Made by a program: the position numbers and the translations under genes. Source: Aedes albopictus (lineage: Eukaryota > Arthropoda > Insecta > Diptera > Culicidae). From it: DNA of 64,000 nt. How positions within the stretch are numbered: the first letter of the stretch is position 1; the number at the start of each line of letters is the position of its first letter. Shown one piece after another: positions 48,780-59,600 of this stretch. A model generated the notes under the pieces. It saw only the letters and a list, made by a program, of their open reading frames with translations. It made no database searches and was not told the origin of the DNA. Where the stretch lies: assembly GCF_035046485.1 (NCBI RefSeq), contig NC_085138.1, positions 19,907,440 through 19,971,439 on the forward strand, written 5' to 3'.

Positions 48780-49405
48780 TTGAGATGTGTTCAAAGAGTA
48801 TCCAGGAAGTTCCCAGAGAGCACAGAGAGCCCAAAAAGGGGATTCCGAGTGGCGTTTTGTCAGGTTTCGCATGCTTTTTAATGTGATCATGGTCAGGGGT
48901 GTTTCAAAAAAAAAAATGAGGCGATTTCAGGACATTTCAAAGGGCCCTAAGGGTAATTCAGGGAATCTTAAAAGCCTTTCAAGTGCGTTACAAGGAATTT
49001 CAGGAGCAATTCATGACATTGTAGAGGTATTTCATAGAGTTTCAAGAGGCTTCAGGAACATTTTAACGGCGTTGCGAGGGCATTTAGGGGCGTTTAAAGG
49101 GATTTTCAGGTATTTCAAGTCAGGCCAGACAACCAACTATGTTAGGTTTTTTGCACCACGATGGCGTAATGCACGTTCAGCGTGCTTGTCGGGGTCATAT
49201 TGATCCCAACATCGTACCCGGGCTAAATCCAAAGCGTCTCTGGGGCACTTCAAATGGTTTACGGAGATTTCAAGGACATTTATATGGGATTATGGAGCTT
49301 TCAGAGGCATTTTAAGACATTTCAGGGTCGTTCTAAGAAATCTCAAGGGTATTTGTGAAGGGATTTCTACTAGGGGATTTCTGTGGAAATTCTCTGAAAC
49401 TTCCC
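48780..49405. repeat. Degenerate repeat tract, G-rich orientation
   Basis: Units such as gggatttcaggg, cattttaagggcg and variants, the complement of the C-rich tracts elsewhere. The motif gcaccacgatggcgtaatgc … gggtcatattgatccc is embedded at 49136-49215. The 138-codon frame at 48787-49203 is low-complexity. Confidence 0.65.
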
Positions 49406-49411
49406 CTTTAA

Positions 49412-49580
49412 GGCAAACTGGAAGCATTTCCTCACTTTTTGATTTTTTATTTTTTATTAAATAACGAAGCAAGATTTTCAAAATCGGTTTTCGTACACAT
49501 GTAGAGTATGGATCAAGGTATCTTCTGAATTTTTTTTTTTGTAATGGAAAATGTTTTTCGTTTTTGCAGAAACCATTTTT
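49412..49580. mobile_element. Half copy of piggyBac-type MITE M4
   Basis: Preceded by TTAA (49408-49411) and starting GGCAAACTGGAAGCATTTCC. It follows the left arm of 19350-19694 to its centre (gcagaaaccatttttg) and stops there, so the right arm was lost. Confidence 0.7.
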
Positions 49581-49599
49581 GTCTTATCTCGCATCGCGT

Positions 49600-50000
49600 T
49601 TCGTGATTGTCATCAAATAATCCCTCTAAAACCACTCGGACTTCCTTGTAACGCGTCTGAGGCAATCCGAAACCCCGAAAACGGCCGCGTAATGCCCCTG
49701 AAACCCGCCAAAAATCCTCTGAAACTTCCTGCAATGCCTCCCAAATATTCCAATAGCCCCAACGGACGAAAATGCCTGCGTAATGCCTCTGAAGTTTCCT
49801 GAAATACCTTCGAAATCCATCTAAACCCCCTCGGATCCGATGTAACGCAATACAATACTGTAAGTGCTGTACGGCTTGCTGCCTGAAACACCAGGGAGTC
49901 CCTGAAACACCTCTGAAAGCTCCAGGTATTCCCAAAACCTCTTCGGATCCTTTGAAACGCCGCTGAGACCCCCTTAAACCCTTTTAAGATGTCCTGACTG
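49600..50000. repeat. Degenerate C-rich repeat tract
   Basis: Units such as cctctgaaacttcctgcaat and gaaacccgccaaaaatcctc. The four overlapping minus-strand frames in 49513-49935 are its shadows. Part of it (acgcgtctgaggcaatccga) is repeated at 51115-51150 across the inserted foldback, and 49850-49990 resembles 51890-52030. Confidence 0.7.
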
Positions 50001-50100
50001 GTCCTTTACCGACTTTTCAAACTCTCTAAGAAGAATACCCTCTTCGAATGAGTGTAATAAGTTATTGTACCATTTAATTCCGGCCTCGTTTGAAGTGCAT

Positions 50101-51050
50101 AAAGCCTGTATCCGCAATAATCGGGACACAGAAATACAGCTGTAACTCTGTAAAAAATACATTAAAGTTGCTCAAATTCAGCCTCATAACATCTTAATAT
50201 GTGTTCATTTCACCTACAAAATTCCATGTGAATCGGTGCAATACTTTTTGTTGTAGCAATGAAAGAGTAGACTGTGCGCCATTCAATTTTGTACAGCCCC
50301 TAGTTTTGCTTGTCAGCGCTGTAACTTTTGAATTTGGCAAAGGAAATGGCTGAAATTTTGAACACAAACCTCTTAATCTAAATTCGTTGCATAGGCAAAA
50401 TTTCAAAAAAATCGACGCACTATCAAAAATTTTATAGTCGAAACATGTATTGAGACTAAACGTGATTTTAGCCCCTCAGACAGCAATTAGTCAGCACCCT
50501 TTATTGTTTCGATTGTACTATTAAAAGTACTACACCAATAATCATCAAATTTTGCAGACATAACATACACATAATCAACTACCTTCTGTGAAAATTTCAT
50601 GAAAATTGGCAGAGAAATACAAAAGTTATGCATAAGCAAACATCGCACATGAAAAACACGAAAATTTTTCTCTTACACTCACCCCTATCAACACCTGTAG
50701 CTTTCAAACCAATTGATAAAAGTGGATGAAATTTTGCAAGGAAGTGTCTCTATAAGTATCATAACTACTAACAAAATTTCACAGTTTTCATCACAGAACT
50801 TTTAACTGTAGCGTAAAAGAACCATCTACTATGCGAATGGAAATTGGCCAAGATTGTACAAAATGCTTTAAACCACGTAGGTTTGTTTTTTATCCACAAT
50901 TAAAAGTAATGCATCGATTTTTATGAAATTTGGCACAGATAATAAACATACTCCAAAGAGTTCCCAGTCAATTATTTGGTCAATTTTACCGATTCATTAC
51001 AGCGCTGCAGCTGTACTTCTGTGTCCCGATTATTGCGGATACAGGCTTTA
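50101..51050. mobile_element. 950-base foldback
   Basis: aaagcctgtatccgcaataa and tcgggacacagaaatacagc at 50101-50140 are matched in inverted orientation by 51006-51050. Noncoding interior, flanked on both sides by the C-rich repeat it inserted into. Confidence 0.8.
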
Positions 51051-51099
51051 AAAATAACCTGCGGTTTTTGTGTAGTAGAATAGATTACTTTAAAATAGA

Positions 51100-52280
51100 C
51101 ACGCGGACTCCTTGTAACGCGTCTGAGGCACCCTGAAACCCCGAAAAAGCTTGCGTAATGCATCTGAAACCCGCCAAAAATCCTCTGAAAATACCTGCAA
51201 TGCTTCATAAATATCCTTATAGTCCCAACGGAACGCATTAATGCACCTCACGCTATGTCTGAACCAGCAGATTATAAACAACGAATGTACATCGGGCTTC
51301 TTTCCACAAAACATCAGTATTCAAGTAATATTGTGCAGAAGGTTTCATAATATTCTATCGGTGAATTTTTTTCCATACATTTCTTATGGGAGAGAATTTG
51401 GCTGATAATGTGAATTCATGCAAATTTGTATGAAAAACAGCTTCTTCTTCTGTATGGCTCTACGTTCCCACACTGGAACTTGGCCTGCCTCTCTCCAACT
51501 TAGTGTTCTTTGAGCACTTCCACAGTTATTAATTGGAGGGCATTCTTAGCCAGCCATTGCATGAATTAGTATATTGTGAGGCAAGCACAATGATACACTA
51601 TGCCCAGGAAGTCGAGAAAAATTTCCCGACCGGAACGGGAATCGAACCCGCCGTCTCCGGATTGGCGATCCTAAGCCTTAACCACTAGGCTAACTAGAGA
51701 CCCCATGAAAAACAGCTAAAAAGATGAAAAAATCAAAATTTCTCCGATGAAGTATTTTAAAAGTTTCCGCATATGATAGTATAGCATAAATTATGATATT
51801 CTGTCGAAAGAAACCCGAAAATCCTCGAAAACGCCCGCGTAATGCCTCTCAAGCTTCTTGAAATGTCTTCGAAATCCTCCTAAAACCCCCTAGGATCCAA
51901 TGTAACGCCATAAGTACAGTAATGTAAGTACTGTACGGCATACTACCTGGAACCTCAGGGAGTCCCTGAAACGCCCCTGAGACCTTAAGGTACCCCAAAA
52001 CCTCTTCAGATCCTTTGAAACACTCCTAAGACCCCCTAAAATACTCCTGAGATCCCCTAGAGCCCCCTTGAACTTTTTAAGACCCATTGCGACGCCTTTG
52101 CGACCCCCTTTAATACCTCTGAGATTTCCTGGTACTTCCTCAAACCCCTAAAATGCCCCTTAGATCTCCTGGTATCCCCTAAATCCCCTAAAACGCCTCT
52201 GAGAAGGGCTGGATTTCCACTAGAACCCCATGAGACCCCTAAAAGTGCCCCATGAGGCCCCCTGAAGTGTCCCTGAGACC
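51100..52280. repeat. Degenerate C-rich repeat tract with SINE insert
   Basis: Repeat units at 51100-51230 and 51800-52280 (gagaccccctaaaatactcc and similar) surround ~550 bases of other DNA that includes the SINE at 51441-51704. Confidence 0.7.
51441..51704 (-). mobile_element. Feilai-type tRNA-derived SINE with 11-base TSD
   Basis: On the minus strand: A box tagcctagtggttaaggc, B box gggttcgattcccg, about 40 bases apart, then ~190 bases of tRNA-unrelated body and an AAG-repeat tail (gaagaagaag). Flanked by the perfect 11-base duplication ATGAAAAACAG (51430-51440, 51705-51715). Pol III transcribed and moved by LINE machinery. The name rests on recalled resemblance to the mosquito family. 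Confidence 0.88.
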
Positions 52281-52567
52281 AAGATTGTTAATCGGTAAAT
52301 TATCGATAATTAACTTAACGCAAACTCAATAACGATAAAGGTTGCTCAATAATCTCCCGATAACAATAATCAAATGATGAATCAAAGCTTCGATAATTTT
52401 GCGATAAATCTAGTAATCCTAGTGACGGCATCAACAACGATTTAGATCGTGAAGAATTTTTTTCGGAGACGTTATCGAGTCGATAACCTCCACTGTTAAC
52501 AGTAGTGCCGATAACGTTTCCGCCTGAAGACGTTATCGTTTTCGACGACAAACGATTAGCAACCTTG
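52280..52567. mobile_element. MITE with CAAGRTTGYTAATCG ends
   Basis: 288 bases between CAAGATTGTTAATCG and cgattagcaaccttg (inverted, two mismatches). The interior is rich in cgataa/ttatcg words. Inserted in the C-rich tract. Confidence 0.7.
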
Positions 52568-53106
52568 CCTGAGACCTACTGGATCCCCATGAAGCCGTTT
52601 GAGAGGACCATGTAACCTCCTTAAACGCCCCTGAGATCTTCTGATGCTCCGCTGAAACTTCTTGGGACACCCTGAAACGTTCCTGAGATCTTCCTTTCCC
52701 CGTTTTTATTTCATTTTCTTATGTACAATATTGGTTCTGAATAGCTCACCCTCTTAACCTGCATAAAAAGAGGTTTTATTGTAGTAGAATAGAGTACATT
52801 TTAGACATTACATAGAGTTAATGAGTGTGCCTGAGGGCCAAGACTCATATACCAATCATTCCAGTTCGACGAGTTGAGCAAATCGACAATGATTTTTTCT
52901 TAAGGGCCTAACTGGCTTGATCGATTTCTCTTCTTCGACTCTTTCTTTCGCTAATAACTTGATCAAAACAAACAAAATCATTATTCTTTTTGTTTCTAGA
53001 TCAAGATGTAGTCGTCGTCTTCGCATTTCAAACAAAAAATCTTTGGAAAACTTAATACACTTTCCGTAATAACACAAAGAGAGGATTGATGAAAAGAAAT
53101 AGAAAA
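52568..53106. other. No gene; repeat remnants
   Basis: C-rich units to about 52700. 52826-52885 (gcctgagggccaagactcat, ccagttcgacgagttgagca) resembles 55733-55780. Nothing codable. Confidence 0.45.
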
Positions 53107-53552
53107 TGTGCTAAGAGAGTGTTTCGGCTTTGACAGTCAACAAACTTGCATCGATTACTTTTAAATCTTTGCCGACGTTTCGGTCCTGGGAGTGGACCTT
53201 CTTCAGGACCTGGAATTTTATTATATCTTAATATTGACACTACGTATTGACATTATTATGTGAATGACTTACTCGATTTTTAAATCAACAAGTTAAATTT
53301 TGTTAATTTTAAAATGTCGGGTTTGGAAGGGTTAGTCTTCCTTCACTGGGGTATCGCTATAGAGGAAGATTCAAATTAGTACTGATACAAATTATCATTC
53401 ACATAATAATGTTAATACGTAGTGTCAATAAGATATAATAAAATTCCAGGCCCTGAAGAAGGTCCACTTCCAGGACCGAAACGTCGGTAAAGATTTAAAA
53501 GTAATCGATGCAAGTTTATTGACTGTCAAAGCCGAAACACTCTCTTAGCACA
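53107..53552. mobile_element. Foldback with hammerhead-like hairpins in both arms
   Basis: 446-base palindrome, arms of about 150 bases (tgtgctaagagagtgtttcg and complement). Each arm carries one hairpin, minus strand at about 53172-53207 and plus strand at 53453-53487: CTGAAGA, one A, GGTCC, a six- or seven-base loop, GGACC, GAAACGTC. Both arms keep stem and core; the loop differs (acttcc / actccc). Confidence 0.8.
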
Positions 53553-53717
53553 CCAACTCCAGTCGAAACCAATCCGAAATCGAAAATGTCAATTAGGCCC
53601 TAATGAAGAATCAGTGTCAAAATGTCTGGAAAAAAATGATTTTACTACTTTTTTGTAGATTTCGAAAATCAAATTAGTTGAGGTTAAATTGTAGGCACTT
53701 TTTAACAATTCTCCTAA

Positions 53718-53825
53718 TTAGGGCCGATTTCTTCACCCTGGCTTAAAAGTTAGACCTTATTTAACTATATGGGTAAGCTTGGCCCTGGCGTACCGGTTAA
53801 GCTGAAGTGAAGAAATTGACCCTTA
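53718..53825. mobile_element. Small MITE with TTAGGGCC ends
   Basis: 108 bases: ttagggccgatttcttcacc and, inverted, gaagtgaagaaattgaccct. A related word (aggccctaatgaagaatcag) is at 53594 and another at 9037, so more debris of this family is around. Confidence 0.65.
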
Positions 53826-53962
53826 GTGCCATACAGGCGTATCTGCAGTGGTCGATTTCTCTTAATCGATTGTTTTTGTTGTTTTAGATGCTAGTTGTGG
53901 TTGTCCTTCATTGAACTACACCGAGTATGAATATTGAATGTAGTTTTGATAGGCATAATAAT

Positions 53963-54180
53963 TGTTGGAATAGGTATGTTTTGAGAAAAAAATAATTGTA
54001 AATTCTATATACTTGGAATGAATAAAGAGTGTGGCGGTTGATTGAGGTATCAGTCGGCAGCCGCCTGGAAGCTGACAACTGCGTTCTTTTTCTTTGGTGT
54101 AAATCAAAGAAGGTGAAAAAGGTCATCAACGGAGCTAGCCTCGCTACGGTCTGTGTGGCCATGGTGGACTAGCTCTAACA
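53963..54180 (+). mobile_element. Copia-type 5' LTR (family L1)
   Basis: 218 bases, TGTTGGAATAGG … AGCTCTAACA, homologous to the solo LTR at 3284-3565 (gaatgaataaagagtgtggc, gtatcagtcggcagccg, the catggtgga tail). It is followed without spacer by a primer-binding site. Confidence 0.75.
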
Positions 54181-54194
54181 GGTTATGGGCCCAG
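54181..54194 (+). other. Primer-binding site, tRNA-iMet half type
   Basis: GGTTATGGGCCCAG directly after the LTR. In copia elements an internal cut fragment of initiator tRNA primes minus-strand DNA at such a site. The copia element at 29659-32341 has the related GGTTATGGGAACCAG. Confidence 0.7.
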
Positions 54195-54739
54195 GAGCAT
54201 GTTCCACAGCACGTATCGCCCTGGAGACGCAGCACGGGATCCATAGGTGGATTGGTTGGCTGTCGCGGAGGACAGAATCCATGGGAACGAAAAGCGGTAC
54301 GATTCAACTGGATGACTGCTGGCTGGTCACCGAAAGGAGGTCGATGAAGGTATTGTGGAGTTGCGGAGGAAGCTCAGCGGTCGCACCTAGACGGGAATGT
54401 TGGCGACACGAGGAGTGATTCGGTGGACAATACGAAGGAGGAGCTCGGAGATGGATGAATCTGATCGGAGCTCAAACTATTGGTGAAGAGCTTGTGCAAT
54501 GTGCAAGCATCGGAGTTAGGCCACTTGCCCAAGGCTTGGGGTGGAGAAGAGCTTCCAGGAGGAAATGATCATGTAGAAGAAGAAGGAGCGTAGTGTAGTG
54601 GAGTATAGTGTAGGAGGAGATGATCTAGTTAGATGGAAGGTGACCTGTAATTAAGAAAGATGATGTGTAATTAAGAAACAGTCATAGACGGAACGAGTCT
54701 CGCTATGACCTGCGTGGCCATGGTGGACTAGCTCCAACA
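54195..54739 (+). mobile_element. Copia-type leader and 3' LTR remnant
   Basis: About 430 bases of GC-rich leader-like sequence, then a purine run aggaggaga (54612-54620) followed by TG. 54660-54739 repeats the LTR 3' part (gacggaacgagtctcgctat … ctccaaca). No gag is left. Either a large internal deletion or a second miniature LTR element; the 5' part of the 3' LTR cannot be aligned. Confidence 0.5.
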
Positions 54740-54777
54740 AGGAGAACTTTCAATCTGGTAGCAATGACTATATCACA

Positions 54778-55600
54778 ATGTGTGAGAATCTATCCAGGGA
54801 GCAGCAAGCACATAACACGGTAATTGATAAGTGCCTACTGCTCAAAGACATTGCAGAAATGGTTGGTTCAACGAGGAATGTCAGAGGATGTGACGGCCTG
54901 ACCCACCAGAATAGAGAGCGGTACAAGAAAGCGAGAGCAGTCGGGAAAAGAATTTACCGCAGAAAGAAGAAGCAGTATGAGGAGCAAAACAGTATGAAAC
55001 AAAATGATATGCGAACATTTTGCGAAACTGTCGATTCCCGTTATGTGCACCGACCATGGAGATAACTATGTTTGTGGTCACGGGGAGAGAGCATTTCGGT
55101 ATGCACTAATGGTTTTGGACGAACAAGCTGTGGATCCCTCTAAGCTAGTGGGAGTAAAGAATGCTATCAAAGAGCTAAAGAACAGTAAGGCTGCTGAAAA
55201 GGTCGAACTCCCGGCTGAACTTTTCAAACACGTTAGTGAGCAGCTGCAAGAATCACCTCTCTATATTTTGTTAAAGATATAGGAAGAAGATCAACTACCT
55301 GCTAGCTAGTTATCAAAAGGAACACATACTAGAGTTTGCCAGTTTCCGAGGAATAACACTTCTATACTTGGCAAATAAAAATAAGTAACAAATTTTGTTA
55401 AACAGATTGACGCCATTGGATGAGTACTTTGTCGGCGAATTCGTAAGGGCCGTACAACGACCGATCAAAAGTTAACTCTACGACAGATTGTAATTCAATT
55501 GCAGAAGTACAACTTGCCCACCCACGATCTGTTTATTTATTTTAAAACAGCGTACGTTTCAGTGAGAAGAAATGAGTTATGACGAGAGAGAGTTCGACTG
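54778..55600 (+). pseudogene. RTE-like LINE reverse transcriptase relic
   Basis: Frames in order: a linker with YKKARAVGKRIYRRKKKQYEE, then AIKELKNSKAAEKVELPAELFKH (RT motif preceding the catalytic core, normally KAAGxDG), a break, then TLRQIV-like and LPTHDLFIYFKTAY (motif A, with the usual DFKAAYD degraded to YFKTAY). Several frameshifts and stops. It follows the copia-type LTR remnant. Confidence 0.75.
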
Positions 55601-55732
55601 GAATTTGTCATCACATGGGTTTCGGCTTCTCAGTAATAAATTTTACGTCGACTACTTTTTGCCTTTCTCGTACACTAGTGTACTGGCAAGGCTATATGTT
55701 CACTCCAAAAATGACTTTTTGATAGAAGGCCC

Positions 55733-55835
55733 GGAGGGTCGAGTCACATATACCAATCAACTCAGCTCGACGAATTGAGGTGATGGCTGTGTGTGTGTAT
55801 GTGTGTGGGTATGTGTGTGTATGTGTGTATGTGTA
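55733..55835. repeat. GT-rich microsatellite with shared leader
   Basis: cggagggtcgagtcacatat and agctcgacgaattgaggtga lead into (tgtgtg)n/tatgtgtg to about 55835. A leader-like copy without the GT run is at 52826-52885, so this is a dispersed repeat rather than a simple microsatellite. Confidence 0.65.
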
Positions 55836-55879
55836 CAAAAAAAACTCACATCACTTTTTGGCAGTAAACCTCAACTGAT

Positions 55880-57640
55880 TTTAATGACCGATGGTTCATT
55901 CGACGCGGAATCTGGTCTCATTGTTTCCTATGGAAAATGGTTCGGATCGGTCCAGCCGTTCCGGAGTTCTGGCCATTTAGGTGTTCCGGACCAGTACCCT
56001 TGGAAGGGGCCATACATAAAAATGTAACAAACACATACATACGACACATCAAACTGTGGCATTTTTGATAACCTGATGAACAGTTAGTAAGAAAACAGTC
56101 TCAGACCATATCTGAACCGGTAGTGTTCCGGAACCGGTTCCGGGTGTCCCGCCGGAAGTGGCCAAATATAACAGAGAACCCAATCCATGCATGCGACACT
56201 TCAAATTGCGGCAATTTCGATAACCTGATGAACAGTTAGCAAGAAAACAGTCTCTGACCATATCTGAACCGGTTGTGTGCCGGATCCGGTTCCGAATGTC
56301 CCACCGGATGTGTCTAAATATAAAAGTGAATCTAATCCATGCATGCGACATATCAAAGCGCGACATTTTTGATAACCCAATGAAGGGTTGGCATAAACAA
56401 TACTCAGACCATATCTGAACCGGTAATGTTTCGGAACCGGTTCCGGATGTCCCGCTGGAAATGGTGATCCAAACCCATGCATGCGACACATCAAACTGTG
56501 GAATTTTTGATAACCCGATGAACAGTTAGCATGACAACAGTCTCACACCATATCTGAACCGGTAGTGTTCCGGAACCGGTTTCGGGTGTCTCGCCGGATG
56601 TGGCCAAATATTAAAGTGAAGTGGCCGTATAAAAAAGTTGACAAAACTTTTGCATGCGGCACATCAAATCACGGCTTTTTCGACAACTTGATGACTGGTT
56701 AACAAAGAAGTAAGCTAAGACCACATTATGGACTGTCAGTAGTGCCGAAACTAGTTCCGGGTTTTCTCTCCGAAAGTGGCTAAATATGTATAAAATTGAG
56801 TCAAACCCCTGCATGCGACACAGCAAAATGCGGTTTTTTTTAAACCTAATAAACGTTTGCAAGCAAAAAGGCACAGACTATTTAAGCGACTACCGGCAAT
56901 GTTCTGCAACCGGTTCCGGGCCGGAAATGAAACCAAACCCATGCATGCGATACCTCGAATCACGGCTTTTTAGGTAACATGATGAACTGTTGCAAGAAAA
57001 TAGACGCAAGCCATATCTGTGTTACGGAACCGATTCCGGATGTCCCACCAGAAATGGTCAAATGTAAAAGAGAACCAATACATGCGATATATCAATGACT
57101 TATTCAGTAACATGATAAACGGTTAGCCAACAAATAAGCTCAGACCATATTTGGGAAAACCGGTAGTGTTCCAGAGCTGGTGACGAGACGAGTAACCCAC
57201 CGGAAGTGGTAAAATATAGAAGGGATAAACCATAGCGGCGTTTTTGATAATCTGATGAACGATCAACAAGAAAAAAAGTCTCAGGTCACATCTAAAACTT
57301 GAAATAATATTTCGGAATCGGTTGCGGGTGTTCCATCGGAAGTGATTTAATAGAAGTGAACCAAAATCATGCATGCGATACATAAAATTGCGGCTTTTTC
57401 AAAAATTTGCCGAACGGTTAGCAAAAAAATAGCCTCCATCACATTAATTTTTGGCTTTTTGGGTAATCCGATGAACAGTTGACAACAACATAGTCGGTTC
57501 CAGGTGTCCCACCGAAAGTGGTCAAACGTAAAATTTAACAAAACCCATGCACATCAAATAGCGGAATTATAAAAGTGAACAAAACACATGTCAAAGCGAT
57601 AAATCAAATCGTGGCTTTTTTGGATAGCCTGTAAACGTTG
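55880..57640. repeat. Diverged tandem array, period ~130-165
   Basis: About ten units. Each runs: ccatgcatgcgacacatcaa, a tgcggcttttttgataacc type block, gatgaacagttagcaagaaa, a cagaccatatctgaaccggt block, then ggaaccggttccgg (self-complementary), gtcccaccggaagtg and gtcaaatataaaagtgaacc. catgcatgcg occurrences near 56187, 56339, 56477, 56651, 56812, 56942 and 57370 show the unequal period. Units decay toward 57600. The five or six minus-strand frames over it are repeats of one sequence. Confidence 0.88.
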
Positions 57641-59600
57641 GGTAAGATTAAGTGAAGAAATGGTCAAAGTCTTCATATATGCAATAGAACAAAATCGTGA
57701 CCAAAGCGATCTCTTCAAATCACACAATTTCAGATTCCAGCGGTGTAAATGTATAGTAGGATGGATCAACGTTTTATGGAAAAAATATAATTTAATCGCA
57801 TCAAAACCTTATACAGTTTTTTCAATCTTCAATCTCCTTTTGCTTCTAATATTACTGCTCGCAATTTGGGTGTGGCTGATTGAGCCCTCGTTCTTCTCAT
57901 TGCGATTGAAATTTGAATGGAAAATTTACATTTTCTGCATTATTCTCGTAAGAAGGTCAAATTTTACATGAATCGTGTTACCAATGATAATAAAATATAG
58001 CCTAAAGTGTGCTGAACTAAACATCACAAAGTGATCATTAATTGTGAATAAAGTTAGCCTTCTTCATGCATTAGCTGACGCTCACCCTGCTACCTTAGTT
58101 CATGGAATGGAGTCATAATGATCCCAATACACGGCTAGAGTTAAGGTGGTCAAGCAGTCAACTGAGAGGTGATATTTTTCAACTCTGTTTTGCTGTTGAA
58201 CATTACATCGGAATATGTACCATCAATAAGTTTCCCAAATCGATGATGGCTTTGTGGATTAATCTGGGTTTTTTCATCTTCTCCTCGTCTCGACCCGGGA
58301 TTGGGTCTTCTTCAAGGCTCGATATTAAGACGACAAGTTAAAATTATGTTTACAAAACAAAAAAAGTTGGTAGCTCAAGGGTTGATTTCTCTCAATAACG
58401 GGCATCGATCTGTCTCTACCAGAAATATTGTTTTTTCATAGTTTAAAACTGTTCTCTACTACATTTTTACATTCTCTATTGAACACGCGAAAAATGTAAC
58501 ACATCTCGTTGATAAGGTTATGAAGGAACTATCATTATTATCATTTCTATTTTGTTCCGTTACAGATCTGGACAATTTGTCTCATCAATGTTTTTAGTAT
58601 AAGTTAGAAAATTATTTAGTTTTAAACCCATAAATCCCTCCTTTCCATTTTTTTAAATCCTCAACCTTGAAACAGCCGCGAGTACTTCGGCTTCCCATAT
58701 TAACATAGTATTAAGGCAGTAATAAATTGTAAAATGTAAAATTAATGTAAAAACAATGATTTTTAGCCTAGGGCTAAAAATCTTGTTAATACAGATAAAA
58801 AAAATGATTTTGGCTCAATTATGCCCATGTAGCGCCCGAGCCTTCCAAATAAACGAATAAGTAAAAAAAAATATCATTATGATGGAATATATGATGTCTA
58901 GGGATCATGCACAGACAACGCAGTATATCTTGTAAAGTATGATGTAAAGCAAACGTATTTGACAAAGTTGCTGAAAACTGCATTTTGTACAATTTTGTCG
59001 TAGACATCAACTGTCTATCTGCATTTAAACCATTTTTTTATCACACTTATAGGTGGATTGACCATCCAGCTCTCCATGACAAAATAGACTTTTTATCTTA
59101 TGTAGAAACTTCTGCAAAGAAGCTATACCGCACAATTGAAAAGTTATTTAAAAAAAGTGCACGTAAAATAAACCATTGTTGAATGGAGCTTATTGTAACC
59201 CATCAAGTATCCAAGTAAATTATATTACATTATCCGGGCTAGTTCGTCACTAATATCATGTATGCATATTTTTTTTCTATTTTTATTAACAAGCTGTGGC
59301 ATACAGTTATCCTATTTAAAAATTGAAACTTGATCCCTTTCTGTAATCCATTCCTACCCGGGCCACAGCAATCAGAGTCTTCGAATTCCCATGCCTCTCA
59401 AAAAACGCATCGTTGCGGGCGCCCTTCGATTGTGTTTCGATTTCGCTGTGTTTCTCTCCTCTAATTTGAGATGTAGATCGTTTGTGCGAATGCATCGCAG
59501 GAAATTACGCCGGTCGGTTCAGATTAATATGTTCAATGTGTTGAGCCAATACGGATAGGGTACGGGGATAAGTGTACAAAATACGACCGATTTGCATAGC
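57641..59600. other. Mostly unassigned; a few repeat signatures
   Basis: The 103-codon frame at 57660-57971 has one hydrophobic stretch (FNLLLLLILLLAIWVWLI) but no family I know, and AT-rich composition can explain it. 58110-58150 carries a gagtcataatgatcccaata motif related to the 42.8 and 49.2 kb ones. 58680-58805 and 58806-58872 each end in an A-run after tcttgttaatacagataaa and aaataaacgaataagt, like two LINE 3' tails in a row. Confidence 0.4.
58275..58325 (-). repeat. Degenerate copy of the hammerhead-like hairpin
   Basis: Minus strand: CTTGAAGAAGACCCAATCCC then gggtcgagacgagg. It has the same layout as the hairpins at 53172 and 53453 (gaagaa, five-base stem, six-base loop, stem) with GAGACG in place of GAAACG. 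It is single, not palindromic. Confidence 0.5.

Noticed and set aside
49513..49935. 140-codon minus-strand frame with overlapping partners
   Set aside because: Lies in the degenerate C-rich repeat; several frames are open at once with Gly/Phe/Arg low complexity.
56049..56494. 146- and 97-codon frames with repeated FGSLLYLATSGG-like text
   Set aside because: Translation of the ~150-base tandem array; the repeated peptide follows the DNA repeat and drifts out of frame.
57660..57971. 103-codon frame with a hydrophobic segment, possible membrane protein
   Set aside because: AT-rich DNA commonly gives Leu/Ile/Phe runs; no start context, neighbours or homology recognised. Kept only as a remark.
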